Of a stretch of DNA of 64,000 bases, positions 8,982-17,081 are shown one piece after another. The notes under the pieces were generated by a model that was not told where the DNA came from, made no database searches, and saw nothing but the letters and a program-made list of their open reading frames with translations. The position numbers were made by a program, and so were the translations under genes. The DNA comes from SZUA-36 sp963727635 (lineage in GTDB: Bacteria > Pseudomonadota > Gammaproteobacteria > Xanthomonadales > SZUA-36): assembly GCA_963727635.1 (NCBI GenBank), contig CAVSHP010000002.1, forward strand, positions 1 through 64,000, given 5' to 3'. Position 1 is the first letter of the stretch. Every line of letters starts with the position of its first letter.

Positions 8982-9746
8982 ATGCCCCTGCTGATACTCA
9001 TCGCTTTGTTCCTGCTGGTTGCCGCGGCGTATTCCTCGGTGGGGTTTGGCGGCGGTTCGACCTATAACGCCTTGCTGATCCTGTCGGGCACGGATTTCAG
9101 ACTGGTGCCGGCGATCGCCCTGACCTGCAATATCCTGGTGGTCACCGGTGGCGTTTACCACTATGTCCGTGCAGGTTCCCTGTCGGCCGGCAAGTTGCTG
9201 CCGTTTATCGTACTGTCTATTCCGATGGCCTGGCTGGGCGGACGTCTGCCGGTTTCCGAGCAGGTCTTTATCGGGTTGCTGGGCTTCAGCCTGCTGGTGG
9301 CGGCGGCGCAGATGCTGTTGAAACCGGATACCTCGATCACCCCAAAGACCTCCACGACGGCCCGCTTTTGGTTGCTGGCCGCGCCCATGGGCGGTTTTAT
9401 TGGCTTGCTCGCCGGTATTACCGGTATTGGCGGCGGCATATTCCTCGCGCCGCTCATCTATTTGTTCCAATTGGCGCCGGCCCGCACGGTCGCCGGTATC
9501 ACCAGCGGGTTTATCCTGGTGAATTCAATTGCAGGTTTGTCCGGTCAACTGATGAAGGCAGGTGAGTATTCGCCATTCGATGGCTGGATACAGGCATGGC
9601 CGTTGTTCATTGCAGTTATCATCGGTGGCCAGATCGGCAGTCATCTTGGCGCCTATCACCTGCCGGAGAGCTGGATAAAACGTCTGACGGCCGTGTTGAT
9701 GTTGTACGTCGCGGTCAGGTTGATCTGGCGCTGGGCGGGCATGTAA
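8982..9746 (+). CDS. TauE/SafE family transporter (sulfite/anion exporter type)
   Basis: The 254-residue protein is almost entirely hydrophobic, with about eight membrane segments. It has the duplicated family motif: SVGFGGGSTYNALLI near the N-terminus and GLLAGITGIGGGIFLAPLI in the middle. The start at 8982 (MPLLILIAL) puts the first helix at the N-terminus. Family members move sulfite, sulfoacetate, taurine-derived anions or related solutes across the inner membrane. The gene directly precedes moaA on the same strand. A role in handling a sulfur or oxyanion linked to molybdenum cofactor use is plausible but only inferred. Confidence 0.87.
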   Translation: MPLLILIALFLLVAAAYSSVGFGGGSTYNALLILSGTDFRLVPAIALTCNILVVTGGVYHYVRAGSLSAGKLLPFIVLSIPMAWLGGRLPVSEQVFIGLLGFSLLVAAAQMLLKPDTSITPKTSTTARFWLLAAPMGGFIGLLAGITGIGGGIFLAPLIYLFQLAPARTVAGITSGFILVNSIAGLSGQLMKAGEYSPFDGWIQAWPLFIAVIIGGQIGSHLGAYHLPESWIKRLTAVLMLYVAVRLIWRWAGM

Positions 9747-9880
9747 AGATCCGGCTGGCACCGGCCCGGATCAGCGAGCGCTGGGTTAATCGTTGCGCTC
9801 GGGTTAGAATCTGCCCTTGCTTTCACATTTACGGCCTGCCGGAAAAGGCTCGTGAATATCACACCAGAGAAGGATATCTA

Positions 9881-10870
9881 TTGCAGCCTGTTACCGACAC
9901 GCTCTCCAGACCATTGAAAGACCTGCGCATCTCCGTCCTCGACCGGTGTAACCTGCGTTGTACCTATTGCATGCCGGTGGAGTCACTGCATGGCCGGGGT
10001 GTGTTCCTGCCATCCCACCACTTGTTGAGCGATGGTGAAATCGAATTACTGGTGCGCGTATTTACCCGCCTGGGTGTGCACAAGGTTCGCCTGACCGGCG
10101 GTGAGCCGTTGTTGCGGCCGGGTTTTGTCGAACTGGTCAGCCGGATTTCGGCAATTGAAGGGATAACGGACCTGGCATTGACGACCAACGGCGTATTGCT
10201 GCCGCGGCATGCCGTGGCGCTTAAGAAAGCCGGCTTGGGCCGCATCACGGTCAGCCTGGACAGCCTCGATGAAGAGGTGTTCCGGCAAATGGCCGGTGGG
10301 CGCGGGTCGGTCACCGAGGTGCTCGATGGCATCAGGGCGGCCGAGCAGGCCGGCTTCAGCCATCTGAAGATCAACACGGTGGTGCAACGAAATATCAATG
10401 ACCATACCGTGCCGCAGGTGGTGGAGCATTTCAGACACAGCGGCCACACCGTCAGGCTGATCGAATTCATGGACGTCGGCAACGTCAATCACTGGGACCG
10501 TCAAATGGTCGTGCCGAGCGCCGACTTGTTAAAGACCATACATGATCGCTGGGCGCTGCGTCCGGTTGCCGAACAAACGCTCGGAGAGACCGCCCGGCGT
10601 TATGCCTTTACCGACGGCGCCGGCGAAATCGGATTTATCAGTTCGATCTCCGAGCCTTTTTGCGGTGACTGTTCACGTGCGCGGATCACTGCCGATGGCA
10701 CGTTTTACAGTTGCCTGTTCTCGGCGCGCGGAACGGAATTACGCGATAGAATCCGTGATGGCATGGACGCAGACGAGTTGACTGACGTGATAACCGGACT
10801 ATGGCAGAAGCGGGCCGACCGCTACAGCGAATTGCGCAATAAACTGCCGACGTACACAGCCGCACGTTGA
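9881..10870 (+). CDS. moaA: GTP 3',8-cyclase MoaA
   Basis: MoaA is a radical-SAM enzyme that starts molybdopterin synthesis by converting GTP to 3',8-cyclo-7,8-dihydro-GTP. The N-terminal [4Fe-4S] motif CNLRCTYC is clear, followed by LTGGEPLLRPG. The C-terminal cluster motif EPFCGDCSRARITADG..YSC is also present. The start is assigned to TTG at 9881, preceded by GAGAAGGA. This gives 329 residues, the same length as E. coli MoaA. The next gene encodes MoaD, so these form a moa operon. Confidence 0.95.
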   Translation: MQPVTDTLSRPLKDLRISVLDRCNLRCTYCMPVESLHGRGVFLPSHHLLSDGEIELLVRVFTRLGVHKVRLTGGEPLLRPGFVELVSRISAIEGITDLALTTNGVLLPRHAVALKKAGLGRITVSLDSLDEEVFRQMAGGRGSVTEVLDGIRAAEQAGFSHLKINTVVQRNINDHTVPQVVEHFRHSGHTVRLIEFMDVGNVNHWDRQMVVPSADLLKTIHDRWALRPVAEQTLGETARRYAFTDGAGEIGFISSISEPFCGDCSRARITADGTFYSCLFSARGTELRDRIRDGMDADELTDVITGLWQKRADRYSELRNKLPTYTAAR

Positions 10871-10907
10871 AATGTATCGAATGGGTGGATGACGAGGCCG
10901 TAACAAA

Positions 10908-11149
10908 ATGAAAACCAGGGTGCGTTATTTTGCCTTGTTCCGCGAACAGGCGGGTTGTGCAGTCAGAGACCGTCGACTGGCCGGGCGGCACGGCTGCGGA
11001 ACTGTTTCAATTGATGGCTGCAAAACATCCGCGCCTGAAGTCCCAGGCCGCGGCGCTGGTTGCCATCAATGATGAGATGAGCACCTGGGAGAACGCCCCT
11101 GAACGAAGACGATGAAGTCCTGTTCTTCCCTCCGGTGGCCGGCGGATGA
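10908..11149 (+). CDS. moaD: Molybdopterin synthase small subunit MoaD, two apparent frameshifts
   Basis: MoaD is the ubiquitin-like sulfur carrier that gives sulfur to precursor Z together with MoaE. Reading starts MKTRVRYFALFREQAG in one frame, continues VQSETVDWPGGTAAELFQLM...LVAINDE in a second, and ends LNEDDEVLFFPPVAGG in a third. The terminal Gly-Gly is the functional end of MoaD. One extra T near 10960 and one extra C in the CCCC run at 11096-11099 would explain both breaks. Removing them yields a normal protein of about 80 residues. Its stop overlaps the moaE start (ATGA). Sequencing error is more likely than gene loss, because moaA and moaE are intact. Confidence 0.82.
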
Positions 11150-11607
11150 AGTTTTCTGTCAGCGACACGGCGATTGATGTGGCGGCCGCCAGAAATGCGG
11201 TGAGCGACAATCACTGCGGCGCACTGGTGGTATTTGAGGGCTGGATCAGGGACCACAACGAGGGCCAGGAGGTAGAGCGTCTCGAATACGAGGTTTACCG
11301 GCCCGTGGCGGAAAAGGAAGGGGCCAGGATCATCGATGAGGCGCTGTCGCGTTTCGCGATCAGGCACGCCCTGTGCGTACACCGCGAAGGCCTGCTGGAA
11401 TTGGGTGATATCGCGGTCATCGTCTGTGTATCCGCCCCCCACCGGGGTGCCGCATTCGACGCCTGCCGGTATATCATCGACGCGGTCAAGACCCGTTTGC
11501 CCATCTGGAAGAAGGAGCACTACGTCAACGGCGTCAGCGAGTGGGTGAATTGCGAGCAGTGCGCCGCGGCAGGACATGCGCACGGGCACCAGTACCGTGA
11601 CCCATAG
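11146..11607 (+). CDS. moaE: Molybdopterin synthase catalytic subunit MoaE
   Basis: The 153-residue product has the MoaE order: VVFEGWIRDHNEGQEVERLEYE, then HREGLLELGDIAVIV, SAPHRGAAFDACRYIIDAVKTRLPIWKKEHY. The lysines of IWKKE are the catalytic site that joins the MoaD C-terminus. MoaE dimers use thiocarboxylated MoaD to insert two sulfurs into precursor Z. The gene overlaps moaD by four bases, indicating translational coupling. Confidence 0.95.
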   Translation: MKFSVSDTAIDVAAARNAVSDNHCGALVVFEGWIRDHNEGQEVERLEYEVYRPVAEKEGARIIDEALSRFAIRHALCVHREGLLELGDIAVIVCVSAPHRGAAFDACRYIIDAVKTRLPIWKKEHYVNGVSEWVNCEQCAAAGHAHGHQYRDP

Positions 11608-11696
11608 ATTTCGACACATCGAGAGCCCCCCGGATGTGCCGGGACAAGGCGCACCGCGCAGGCAATGGCCCAGCCCTTGGCAAGCGGGGTACTAGC

Positions 11697-12151
11697 ATGA
11701 ATGATGCACGCATGCAGCGTTACAGCGAGATCATCATCGAGCACAGCCAGTTTCCGCGTCACCACGGCAACATCGAAAACCCCACCCACGAGGGCAGGGG
11801 TGAAAACCCGTTTTGCGGTGACCGGGTCAGTTTGAAATTCACGGTCAACGCTGCCGGTATCATCGAGCAGGCGGCCATCGAAAGCGTCGGCTGTGCCATC
11901 TCCACCGCATCCGCCTCGTTGCTGGCCAGCCATCTGCATGGTCTCAACCTGTCGCAGGCGGAGGAGTTGTTTGAACAGGTGCGCAACGCCATTACCGGTC
12001 CGCGGACGAGAAGCGTGACGAGACATTGGGGGAACTGGCTGCACTGGCATTTGCCGGCCGTTATCCTTCCAGGGTCAAATGCGCGACATTGCCATGGCAT
12101 GTCCTGAAACATGCATTGACACAGGATGCAACGGTGGCCACTACCGAGTGA
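11697..12151 (+). CDS. sufU: SufU/IscU-type Fe-S scaffold protein, one frameshift
   Basis: From ATG 11697 the product reads MNDARMQRYSEIIIEHSQFPRHHG, then NPFCGDRVSLKF and ESVGCAISTASASLL. These contain the first two conserved cysteines of SufU/IscU. Near base 12000 the frame shifts by one, where GGTCCGCGG probably lacks a C. The sequence continues DEKRDETLGELAALA and RVKCATLPWHVLKHAL, supplying the third cysteine, to the stop at 12149-12151. SufU proteins accept sulfur or assemble Fe-S clusters. Placement beside moaE is notable because MoaA needs two [4Fe-4S] clusters, but that link is inference. The 3' end overlaps the convergent moeB-like gene by 11 bases. Confidence 0.8.
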
Positions 12152-12884
12152 GGTCGGCGTCTGCCTGGCTGCAATCCTTGCAAGCGGTGTTCCTGTGTAA
12201 TCTGAGTGTCTGCCATTGCCAGTCCGCGGCATCGAACAGGTGCAAACCTGCGGGCTGCGACATCCCGGCCAGCTGCGACAACGCGAAATACGCGGCGGAA
12301 ACGCCGACGATGCCGGCCACGGGCGCAAATATACCCGCGCCCGGACAATCTTCCAGGGTATCCGGTGCAGCGCCGTAGACACAGCGGTAACAGGCCTGTG
12401 CGGGCCTGTCGGGGCGCAGGACCATGATCTGGCCCTCCATGCGGATACACGAGGCCATGATCCAGGGTGTTTTCAGCTGGAGACACGCACGGTTGACGGC
12501 CAGGCGTGTACCGTAATTGTCACTCGCATCGATGACGAGGTCGCAGGCGGGAAACAGTGTCTGCATATCCTCATCGGTCATGCGCCGGTTGATGGCGTGC
12601 AAACGGGTCTCCGGGTTCAGGGCCCCCAGGACCTCGCTTGCCGCCTCGGTCTTGAGTCGGCCGAGGTCTGATTGGCGGTAGAGGATCTGTCGCGCGAGGT
12701 TGGATTCGGCCACCGTGTCAAAATCACACAGCGTCAACTGACCGATACCGCTGGCAACCAGGTATTGTGCAACCGCACACCCCAGTCCGCCGACACCGAT
12801 CAGTGCGACGTGGGCCGTGCGTATGCGCTGCTGACCCCCGGCGCCGACAGCGCTAAGGGGCAGGTGCGCAGAATACCTCGACAT
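12141..12884 (-). CDS. moeB: MoeB/ThiF/HesA-family adenylyltransferase
   Basis: This E1-like enzyme activates the C-terminal glycine of MoaD (or ThiS) by adenylation. The 247-residue product shows the nucleotide motif IGVGGLGCAVAQYL, the family Arg in NLARQILYR, and DASDNYGTRLAVN. Two zinc-binding CxxC pairs follow (CYRC and CKDC). The start at 12884 (MSRYSAHLPLSAVG) fits the upstream moaC stop at 12890. The moco context supports MoeB over ThiF, though the families are close. It is transcribed with moaC, away from the moaADE group. Confidence 0.9.
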   Translation of the reverse strand: MSRYSAHLPLSAVGAGGQQRIRTAHVALIGVGGLGCAVAQYLVASGIGQLTLCDFDTVAESNLARQILYRQSDLGRLKTEAASEVLGALNPETRLHAINRRMTDEDMQTLFPACDLVIDASDNYGTRLAVNRACLQLKTPWIMASCIRMEGQIMVLRPDRPAQACYRCVYGAAPDTLEDCPGAGIFAPVAGIVGVSAAYFALSQLAGMSQPAGLHLFDAADWQWQTLRLHRNTACKDCSQADADLTR

Positions 12885-12889
12885 GGAAT

Positions 12890-13402
12890 TCAGTGCTGAT
12901 CCAGAATGGCTTGCGCTGCCGCGGGTAAACCGTCCGGGTGTGTCCACACCCCACGTTTACCACCGGATTTGTACAACAGTTTCACATCCGTGATTTCCAG
13001 TGCCGCATTGATGGGCTTGGTCAGGTCCCAGATGGTCAGCAGCGCGATATTCAAACCGCACAAGGCTTCCATCTCGACGCCGGTCTGGGCATTGATTTCA
13101 GCGATGGCGTAAACCTCGACCGCGTAATCTTCCTGCCTGAGCCGGGTGTGTATCGCGACCCGGTTCAGTGAAATGGGGTGGCACAGCGGGATCAGGCTGG
13201 GTGTCTGCTTGGCCGCCTGGATGCCTGCGAATTCCGCCAGTGCCAGCGCATCGCCCTTGGGCAGCGCCCCGTTTTTCAGCAGTTTGAATGCCGCCTCGCC
13301 GACGATGATCCTGCCGCCGGCCAGTGCGAGACGATAGGTGACCGGTTTGGCAGCGACATCGGCCATCGAAAACCGGTGTTGGGTGGGGTCATTTTCAGGC
13401 AT
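12890..13402 (-). CDS. moaC: Cyclic pyranopterin monophosphate synthase MoaC
   Basis: MoaC converts the MoaA product into cyclic pyranopterin monophosphate. The 170-residue protein shows all hallmarks: an N-terminal FSMADVAAKPVTYRLA, then AAKQTPSLIPLCHPISL, EVYAIAEINAQTGVEMEAL, ALLTIWDLTKPI, and the C-terminal LLYKSGGKRG containing the catalytic lysine region. It lies just upstream of the moeB-like gene with a 5-base gap. The moa genes here form two convergent groups. Confidence 0.96.
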   Translation of the reverse strand: MPENDPTQHRFSMADVAAKPVTYRLALAGGRIIVGEAAFKLLKNGALPKGDALALAEFAGIQAAKQTPSLIPLCHPISLNRVAIHTRLRQEDYAVEVYAIAEINAQTGVEMEALCGLNIALLTIWDLTKPINAALEITDVKLLYKSGGKRGVWTHPDGLPAAAQAILDQH

Positions 13403-13425
13403 GGCGGGTCGGTCTCCGGTTACGG

Positions 13426-14430
13426 TCAGTGCATCGCACGGATATGCTCCAGGTGGATTTGTTTCTCGGCCGGGGTCAGGAACGATGCATTGAAACCATT
13501 GATGGTCAATTGAAAAATCTCGTCGCGGGTCAGGCCGGTGGCGTCGATCAGCGCATTGAAGTTCTCATTCATATAGCCACCGAAATAGGCCGGGTCATCG
13601 GAATTGATACAGGCGTTCAGACCCATTGAAAGCATGTTCCGGATCGGGTGTTGTGACATGTCCTTAACGACTGCCAGTCGCAGGTTGGAAAGCGGGCAGA
13701 CGGTCAATGGCATCTTTTTATCCACCAGGCGTTGTACGAGTTTTTCGTCTTCCAGTGAACGGTTGCCATGATCGATCCGGTCTACGTCCAGCAGGTCGAG
13801 CGCCTCACGGACATATTCCGGCGGACCTTCTTCACCCGCGTGGGCGACCCGTTTGAGCCCCAGTTCGGCAGCGCTGATAAAGACCCGCTGGAAGCGGGCA
13901 GGCGGGTGACCCAGTTCCGATGAATCGAGACCCACGCCGGTAATCCTGTCCAGGTAAGGTTCGGCGGCCTTGAGGGTGGCAAAAGCGCTCGCCTCGTCGA
14001 GGTGGCGCAAAAAGCACATGATGAGTTTGCTGCTGATGCCAAGCTCGGCCCGCGCCTTGTCCAGTGCGCTGCAGATACCGTGCATGAAAACTTCAAATCC
14101 GATACCGCGATCCGTGTGTCCCTGCGGGTCAAAGAATATCTCGCAATGCACGACGTTTTGCTGTCGGCAGCGCTGCAGGTAAGCCCAGGTCAGGTCGTGA
14201 AAATCCTGTTCGGTTTGCAGCACCGACATGCCTTGATAATAAAGATTAAGAAAATCCTGTAAGCAATTGAAATTATATGCTTTAGCAATGGACTTTACGT
14301 CAGGATATGGTAAGACAACGGCGTTTCTTTCCGCCAGTCTGAACATCAGTTCCGGTTCGAGACTGCCCTCGATATGGATGTGCAGTTCGGCCTTTGGCAG
14401 GCTGGCGGCGAGTTGTTTGAGTTCTGTCAT
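13426..14430 (-). CDS. Adenine deaminase of the adenosine-deaminase superfamily (type 2)
   Basis: The 334-residue enzyme has the zinc ligands of this superfamily: HIHIEGSL near the N-terminus, VAHAGEEGPPEYV in the middle, and INSDDPAYFGGY near the C-terminus. The segment GLDSSELGHPP matches the Pseudomonas-type adenine deaminase rather than classical adenosine deaminase, which has a GxDLAGxE sequence. It likely converts adenine to hypoxanthine in purine salvage. The start at 14430 (MTELKQLAASLPKAELH) overlaps the galE stop by four bases, so it is coupled to galE. Confidence 0.83.
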   Translation of the reverse strand: MTELKQLAASLPKAELHIHIEGSLEPELMFRLAERNAVVLPYPDVKSIAKAYNFNCLQDFLNLYYQGMSVLQTEQDFHDLTWAYLQRCRQQNVVHCEIFFDPQGHTDRGIGFEVFMHGICSALDKARAELGISSKLIMCFLRHLDEASAFATLKAAEPYLDRITGVGLDSSELGHPPARFQRVFISAAELGLKRVAHAGEEGPPEYVREALDLLDVDRIDHGNRSLEDEKLVQRLVDKKMPLTVCPLSNLRLAVVKDMSQHPIRNMLSMGLNACINSDDPAYFGGYMNENFNALIDATGLTRDEIFQLTINGFNASFLTPAEKQIHLEHIRAMH

Positions 14431-15461
14431 CGGCTTGTGATCTCCGGGGTTATGCGCTTGCCAAGCGTATTCTGCCAACGCCACGAATCCGCGCACATAT
14501 CCTTGAGCGTGCGGCTGGCCTGCCAGCGCAACAGACGGTTGGCGAGACGCGTGTCCGCCCAGCAGCGGGCGATATCACCCGGACGGCGGTCGCTGATGCG
14601 GTAGGGCACGCGACAGTGATTGGTCTTCTCGAAAGCAGCGATCATTTCCAGCACCGATACGCCGTGGCCGGTACCGAGGTTCACGGTCAGCAGTTCCGGG
14701 TGATTTTGCAGGTAGTCCAGTGCCGCGACATGCCCGTCGGCCAGGTCGACGACGTGGATATAGTCCCGCACACCGGTTCCGTCGGGTGTGTCGTAATCAT
14801 CGCCGAAAACGGCCAACTCCTCGCGCAGGCCGGCGGCAGTCTGGGCGATAAACGGCATCAGGTTATTGGGTATGCCCGTGGGGTTTTCGCCGATCAAACC
14901 ACTTTCGTGCGCGCCGACCGGGTTGAAATAACGCAGGCGTGCGATTCGCCAATCCGGTTCCGCCTGGGAGAGGTCCGCGAGGATGTCCTCGATCATGAGC
15001 TTGGTCGTGCCATAGGGATTGGTCGTGGAGCGGGGAAAATCCTCGCTAATGGGAACACTGGCCGGGTTGCCATAAACGGTGGCCGATGACGAAAACACGA
15101 TGGTTTTCACGGCGGCCTGTCGCATGGCCTGCAACAAATGCAGGGTTCCGCTGACATTGTTTGCATAATATTCCAACGGCGTTTGCATGGATTCCCCGAC
15201 CGCCTTCAAGCCGGCGAAATGCATGACCGCAGAAATGGAGTGTTGCACAAACAGCTGATCCAACAGCGCCCGGTCACGTATGTCACCCCTGACAAAGACG
15301 GGTTCGCGTCCGCAAATCTGGCCAACCCGCTTCAGGACCGTGGCATCGCTGTTACACAGGTTATCCAGAACAATGACATCATGTCCTGCATCGAGCAGCG
15401 CCACGCAGGTATGCGAACCGACAAAGCCGGCGCCTCCCGTGACCAGTATCGCTTTGTTCAA
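14427..15461 (-). CDS. galE: UDP-glucose 4-epimerase
   Basis: The 344-residue SDR-extended enzyme interconverts UDP-glucose and UDP-galactose. It has the NAD motif TGGAGFVGSH, the catalytic Ser in FSSSATVYG, and the YGTTK Tyr-Lys pair. DGTGVRDYIHVVDLADGH and LNLGTGHGVSVLEM-type segments are typical of GalE. Translation seems to start with TTG at 15461, preceded by AAAGGGGCG. It precedes the adenine deaminase gene and is divergent from rmlB, forming part of a nucleotide-sugar region. Confidence 0.93.
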   Translation of the reverse strand: MNKAILVTGGAGFVGSHTCVALLDAGHDVIVLDNLCNSDATVLKRVGQICGREPVFVRGDIRDRALLDQLFVQHSISAVMHFAGLKAVGESMQTPLEYYANNVSGTLHLLQAMRQAAVKTIVFSSSATVYGNPASVPISEDFPRSTTNPYGTTKLMIEDILADLSQAEPDWRIARLRYFNPVGAHESGLIGENPTGIPNNLMPFIAQTAAGLREELAVFGDDYDTPDGTGVRDYIHVVDLADGHVAALDYLQNHPELLTVNLGTGHGVSVLEMIAAFEKTNHCRVPYRISDRRPGDIARCWADTRLANRLLRWQASRTLKDMCADSWRWQNTLGKRITPEITSR

Positions 15462-15516
15462 GGATATCGCCCCTTTGAGATATACATGTGATTCCGCATC
15501 AATAATACAGCTTCCG

Positions 15517-15545
15517 TTTTAATTGTGGGAGCCTGCCATTATAAT
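15517..15545 (+). promoter_or_regulatory. Possible sigma-70 promoter for rmlB
   Basis: A perfect TATAAT at 15540-15545 lies 31 bases before the rmlB start. A weak -35 (TTTTAA, 15517-15522) is 17 bases upstream. The site is in the divergent galE/rmlB gap. Confidence 0.4.
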
Positions 15546-15575
15546 CACAGCACCCCATCTGGCACCTGAAAAAGC

Positions 15576-16640
15576 ATGAAAATTCTTGTTACCGGCGGCG
15601 CCGGCTTCATCGGTTCGGCATTGGTCCGTTACCTGGTCAATGAGACCGGTGAGGAAGTGATCAACCTCGACAAGCTGACCTATGCCGGTAACCTCGATTC
15701 CCTGCTTGAGGTTGCGGATTCACCACGCTACCGTTTCGAGCAGGCCGATATCTGCTCGCGCGAATCGCTGGACCGCATCTTCGCCAGCCACCAGCCGGAT
15801 GCGGTGATCCACCTGGCCGCGGAAAGTCACGTCGACCGTTCGATCGACGGCCCGGGTGATTTTGTCCAGACCAACCTGGTCGGCACCTACAGCATGCTCG
15901 AGGCCGGCAGGGCGTACTGGTCCGGTCTGAGCGATACGTCCAGGGCCGCCTTCCGTTTTCTGCATGTATCTACGGACGAGGTCTACGGTGATCTCGCCGG
16001 TTGCGATGATCTGTTCCGTGAGGACACCTCCTATGACCCCAGTTCGCCCTATGCGGCGACCAAGGCCGGTTCGGATCACCTGGTCAGGGCCTGGGGACGC
16101 ACCTTCAAATTTCCGGTGCTGGTGACCAACTGTTCGAACAATTACGGACCCTGCCAGTTTCCGGAGAAGCTCATCCCACACATGATCCTCAATGCACTGA
16201 AGGGCAAGCCGCTGCCGATTTACGGTGACGGCAGGCAGATACGCGACTGGTTGTACGTCGATGACCACGCACGTGCGCTTTACCGTGTACTGACCGGCGG
16301 CAAGCCGGGTGAAACCTATAACATCGGCGGTATCAACGAGAAAATGAACATCGACGTGGTCAGGGAAATCTGTGCGATCCTGGATGAACTGGTCACGGAC
16401 AAACCGGCGGGTGTGAACCGTTTTGAAGAGCTGATCACGTTTGTAAAAGACCGCCCCGGCCATGACGAACGCTATGCCATCGATGCCGGCAAGATCAACA
16501 ACGATCTCGGTTGGGCTCCGCAGGAGAACTTTGCCTCCGGTATCCGCAAAACGGTTGCCTGGTACCTGGACAACCGCCAGTGGTGGCAGCGGGTCGTGGA
16601 TGGCAGTTATCGCCTCGAGAGAATCGGTACCGGTAACTGA
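15576..16640 (+). CDS. rmlB: dTDP-glucose 4,6-dehydratase
   Basis: RmlB converts dTDP-glucose to dTDP-4-keto-6-deoxyglucose, the gateway to rhamnose and other deoxysugars. The 354-residue protein carries TGGAGFIGSALVRYL, AAESHVDRSIDGP, HVSTDEVYGDL, the active-site YAATKAGSDH, and NNYGPCQFPEKLIP. RQIRDWLYVDDHARA is typical of RmlB. The other rml genes (A, C, D) are not in this window. Downstream are a non-coding structured repeat and then the GDP-fucose genes on the opposite strand, so this belongs to a cell-surface sugar region. Confidence 0.95.
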   Translation: MKILVTGGAGFIGSALVRYLVNETGEEVINLDKLTYAGNLDSLLEVADSPRYRFEQADICSRESLDRIFASHQPDAVIHLAAESHVDRSIDGPGDFVQTNLVGTYSMLEAGRAYWSGLSDTSRAAFRFLHVSTDEVYGDLAGCDDLFREDTSYDPSSPYAATKAGSDHLVRAWGRTFKFPVLVTNCSNNYGPCQFPEKLIPHMILNALKGKPLPIYGDGRQIRDWLYVDDHARALYRVLTGGKPGETYNIGGINEKMNIDVVREICAILDELVTDKPAGVNRFEELITFVKDRPGHDERYAIDAGKINNDLGWAPQENFASGIRKTVAWYLDNRQWWQRVVDGSYRLERIGTGN

Positions 16641-16699
16641 GTCTGCCGCTGCTCATTAGTTATCCCACTATACCGTATCTTCTCTGACAGAGGGACCGC

Positions 16700-17000
16700 T
16701 GGGGCGCGGCTAGTTACTTCCAGGACTCGCTCAACCATCCATGGGCGCTCGATACTCGGCTTCCTGCCTCGTACGGTCCTGGTAATCAACTACCCACCCC
16801 AGCGTCCGGCAACCGCCGTGCAAATCATCAGGAATCCAATGGCCGACGATTACTGCACGGCTTGAGGGATGCTAGTGCCTTACTTCAGGACCGTACGAGA
16901 CAGGAAGCCGAGGATCGAGCGTCCATGGATGGTTCAGCGAGTCCTGAAGTAAGACACAGCATGGCCTTGGCGCCCACACGAATTGTGCAATAATGTTCAG
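16700..17000. repeat. Bipartite palindromic repeat element, copy A
   Basis: The 441-base gap between rmlB and fcl holds no gene. Hairpin 1 has CAGGAC (16721-16726) pairing with GTCCTG (16776-16781), with imperfect extension outward. Hairpin 2 has a 12-bp perfect stem, TTACTTCAGGAC (16880-16891) with its complement at 16941-16952. Both loops are 49 nt, and they are reverse complements of each other at 45 of 49 positions. Homologous sequence recurs at 58735-59045, including the spacer around ACCGCCGTGCAAATC. It could be a non-autonomous mobile element or a structured RNA; no transposase is nearby. Confidence 0.8.
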
Positions 17001-17081
17001 CATCAAGCAATCCGGCAAAGAGGCACTACCTGTGCTTAGGGTAAGGGAATTTACAGTACAGCAGTGGCCCAGGTCGCAAAA

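Noticed and set aside
16700..17000. Integron attC site or insertion sequence
   Set aside because: No core-site GTTRRRY/RYYYAAC ends, no integrase and no transposase gene were seen.
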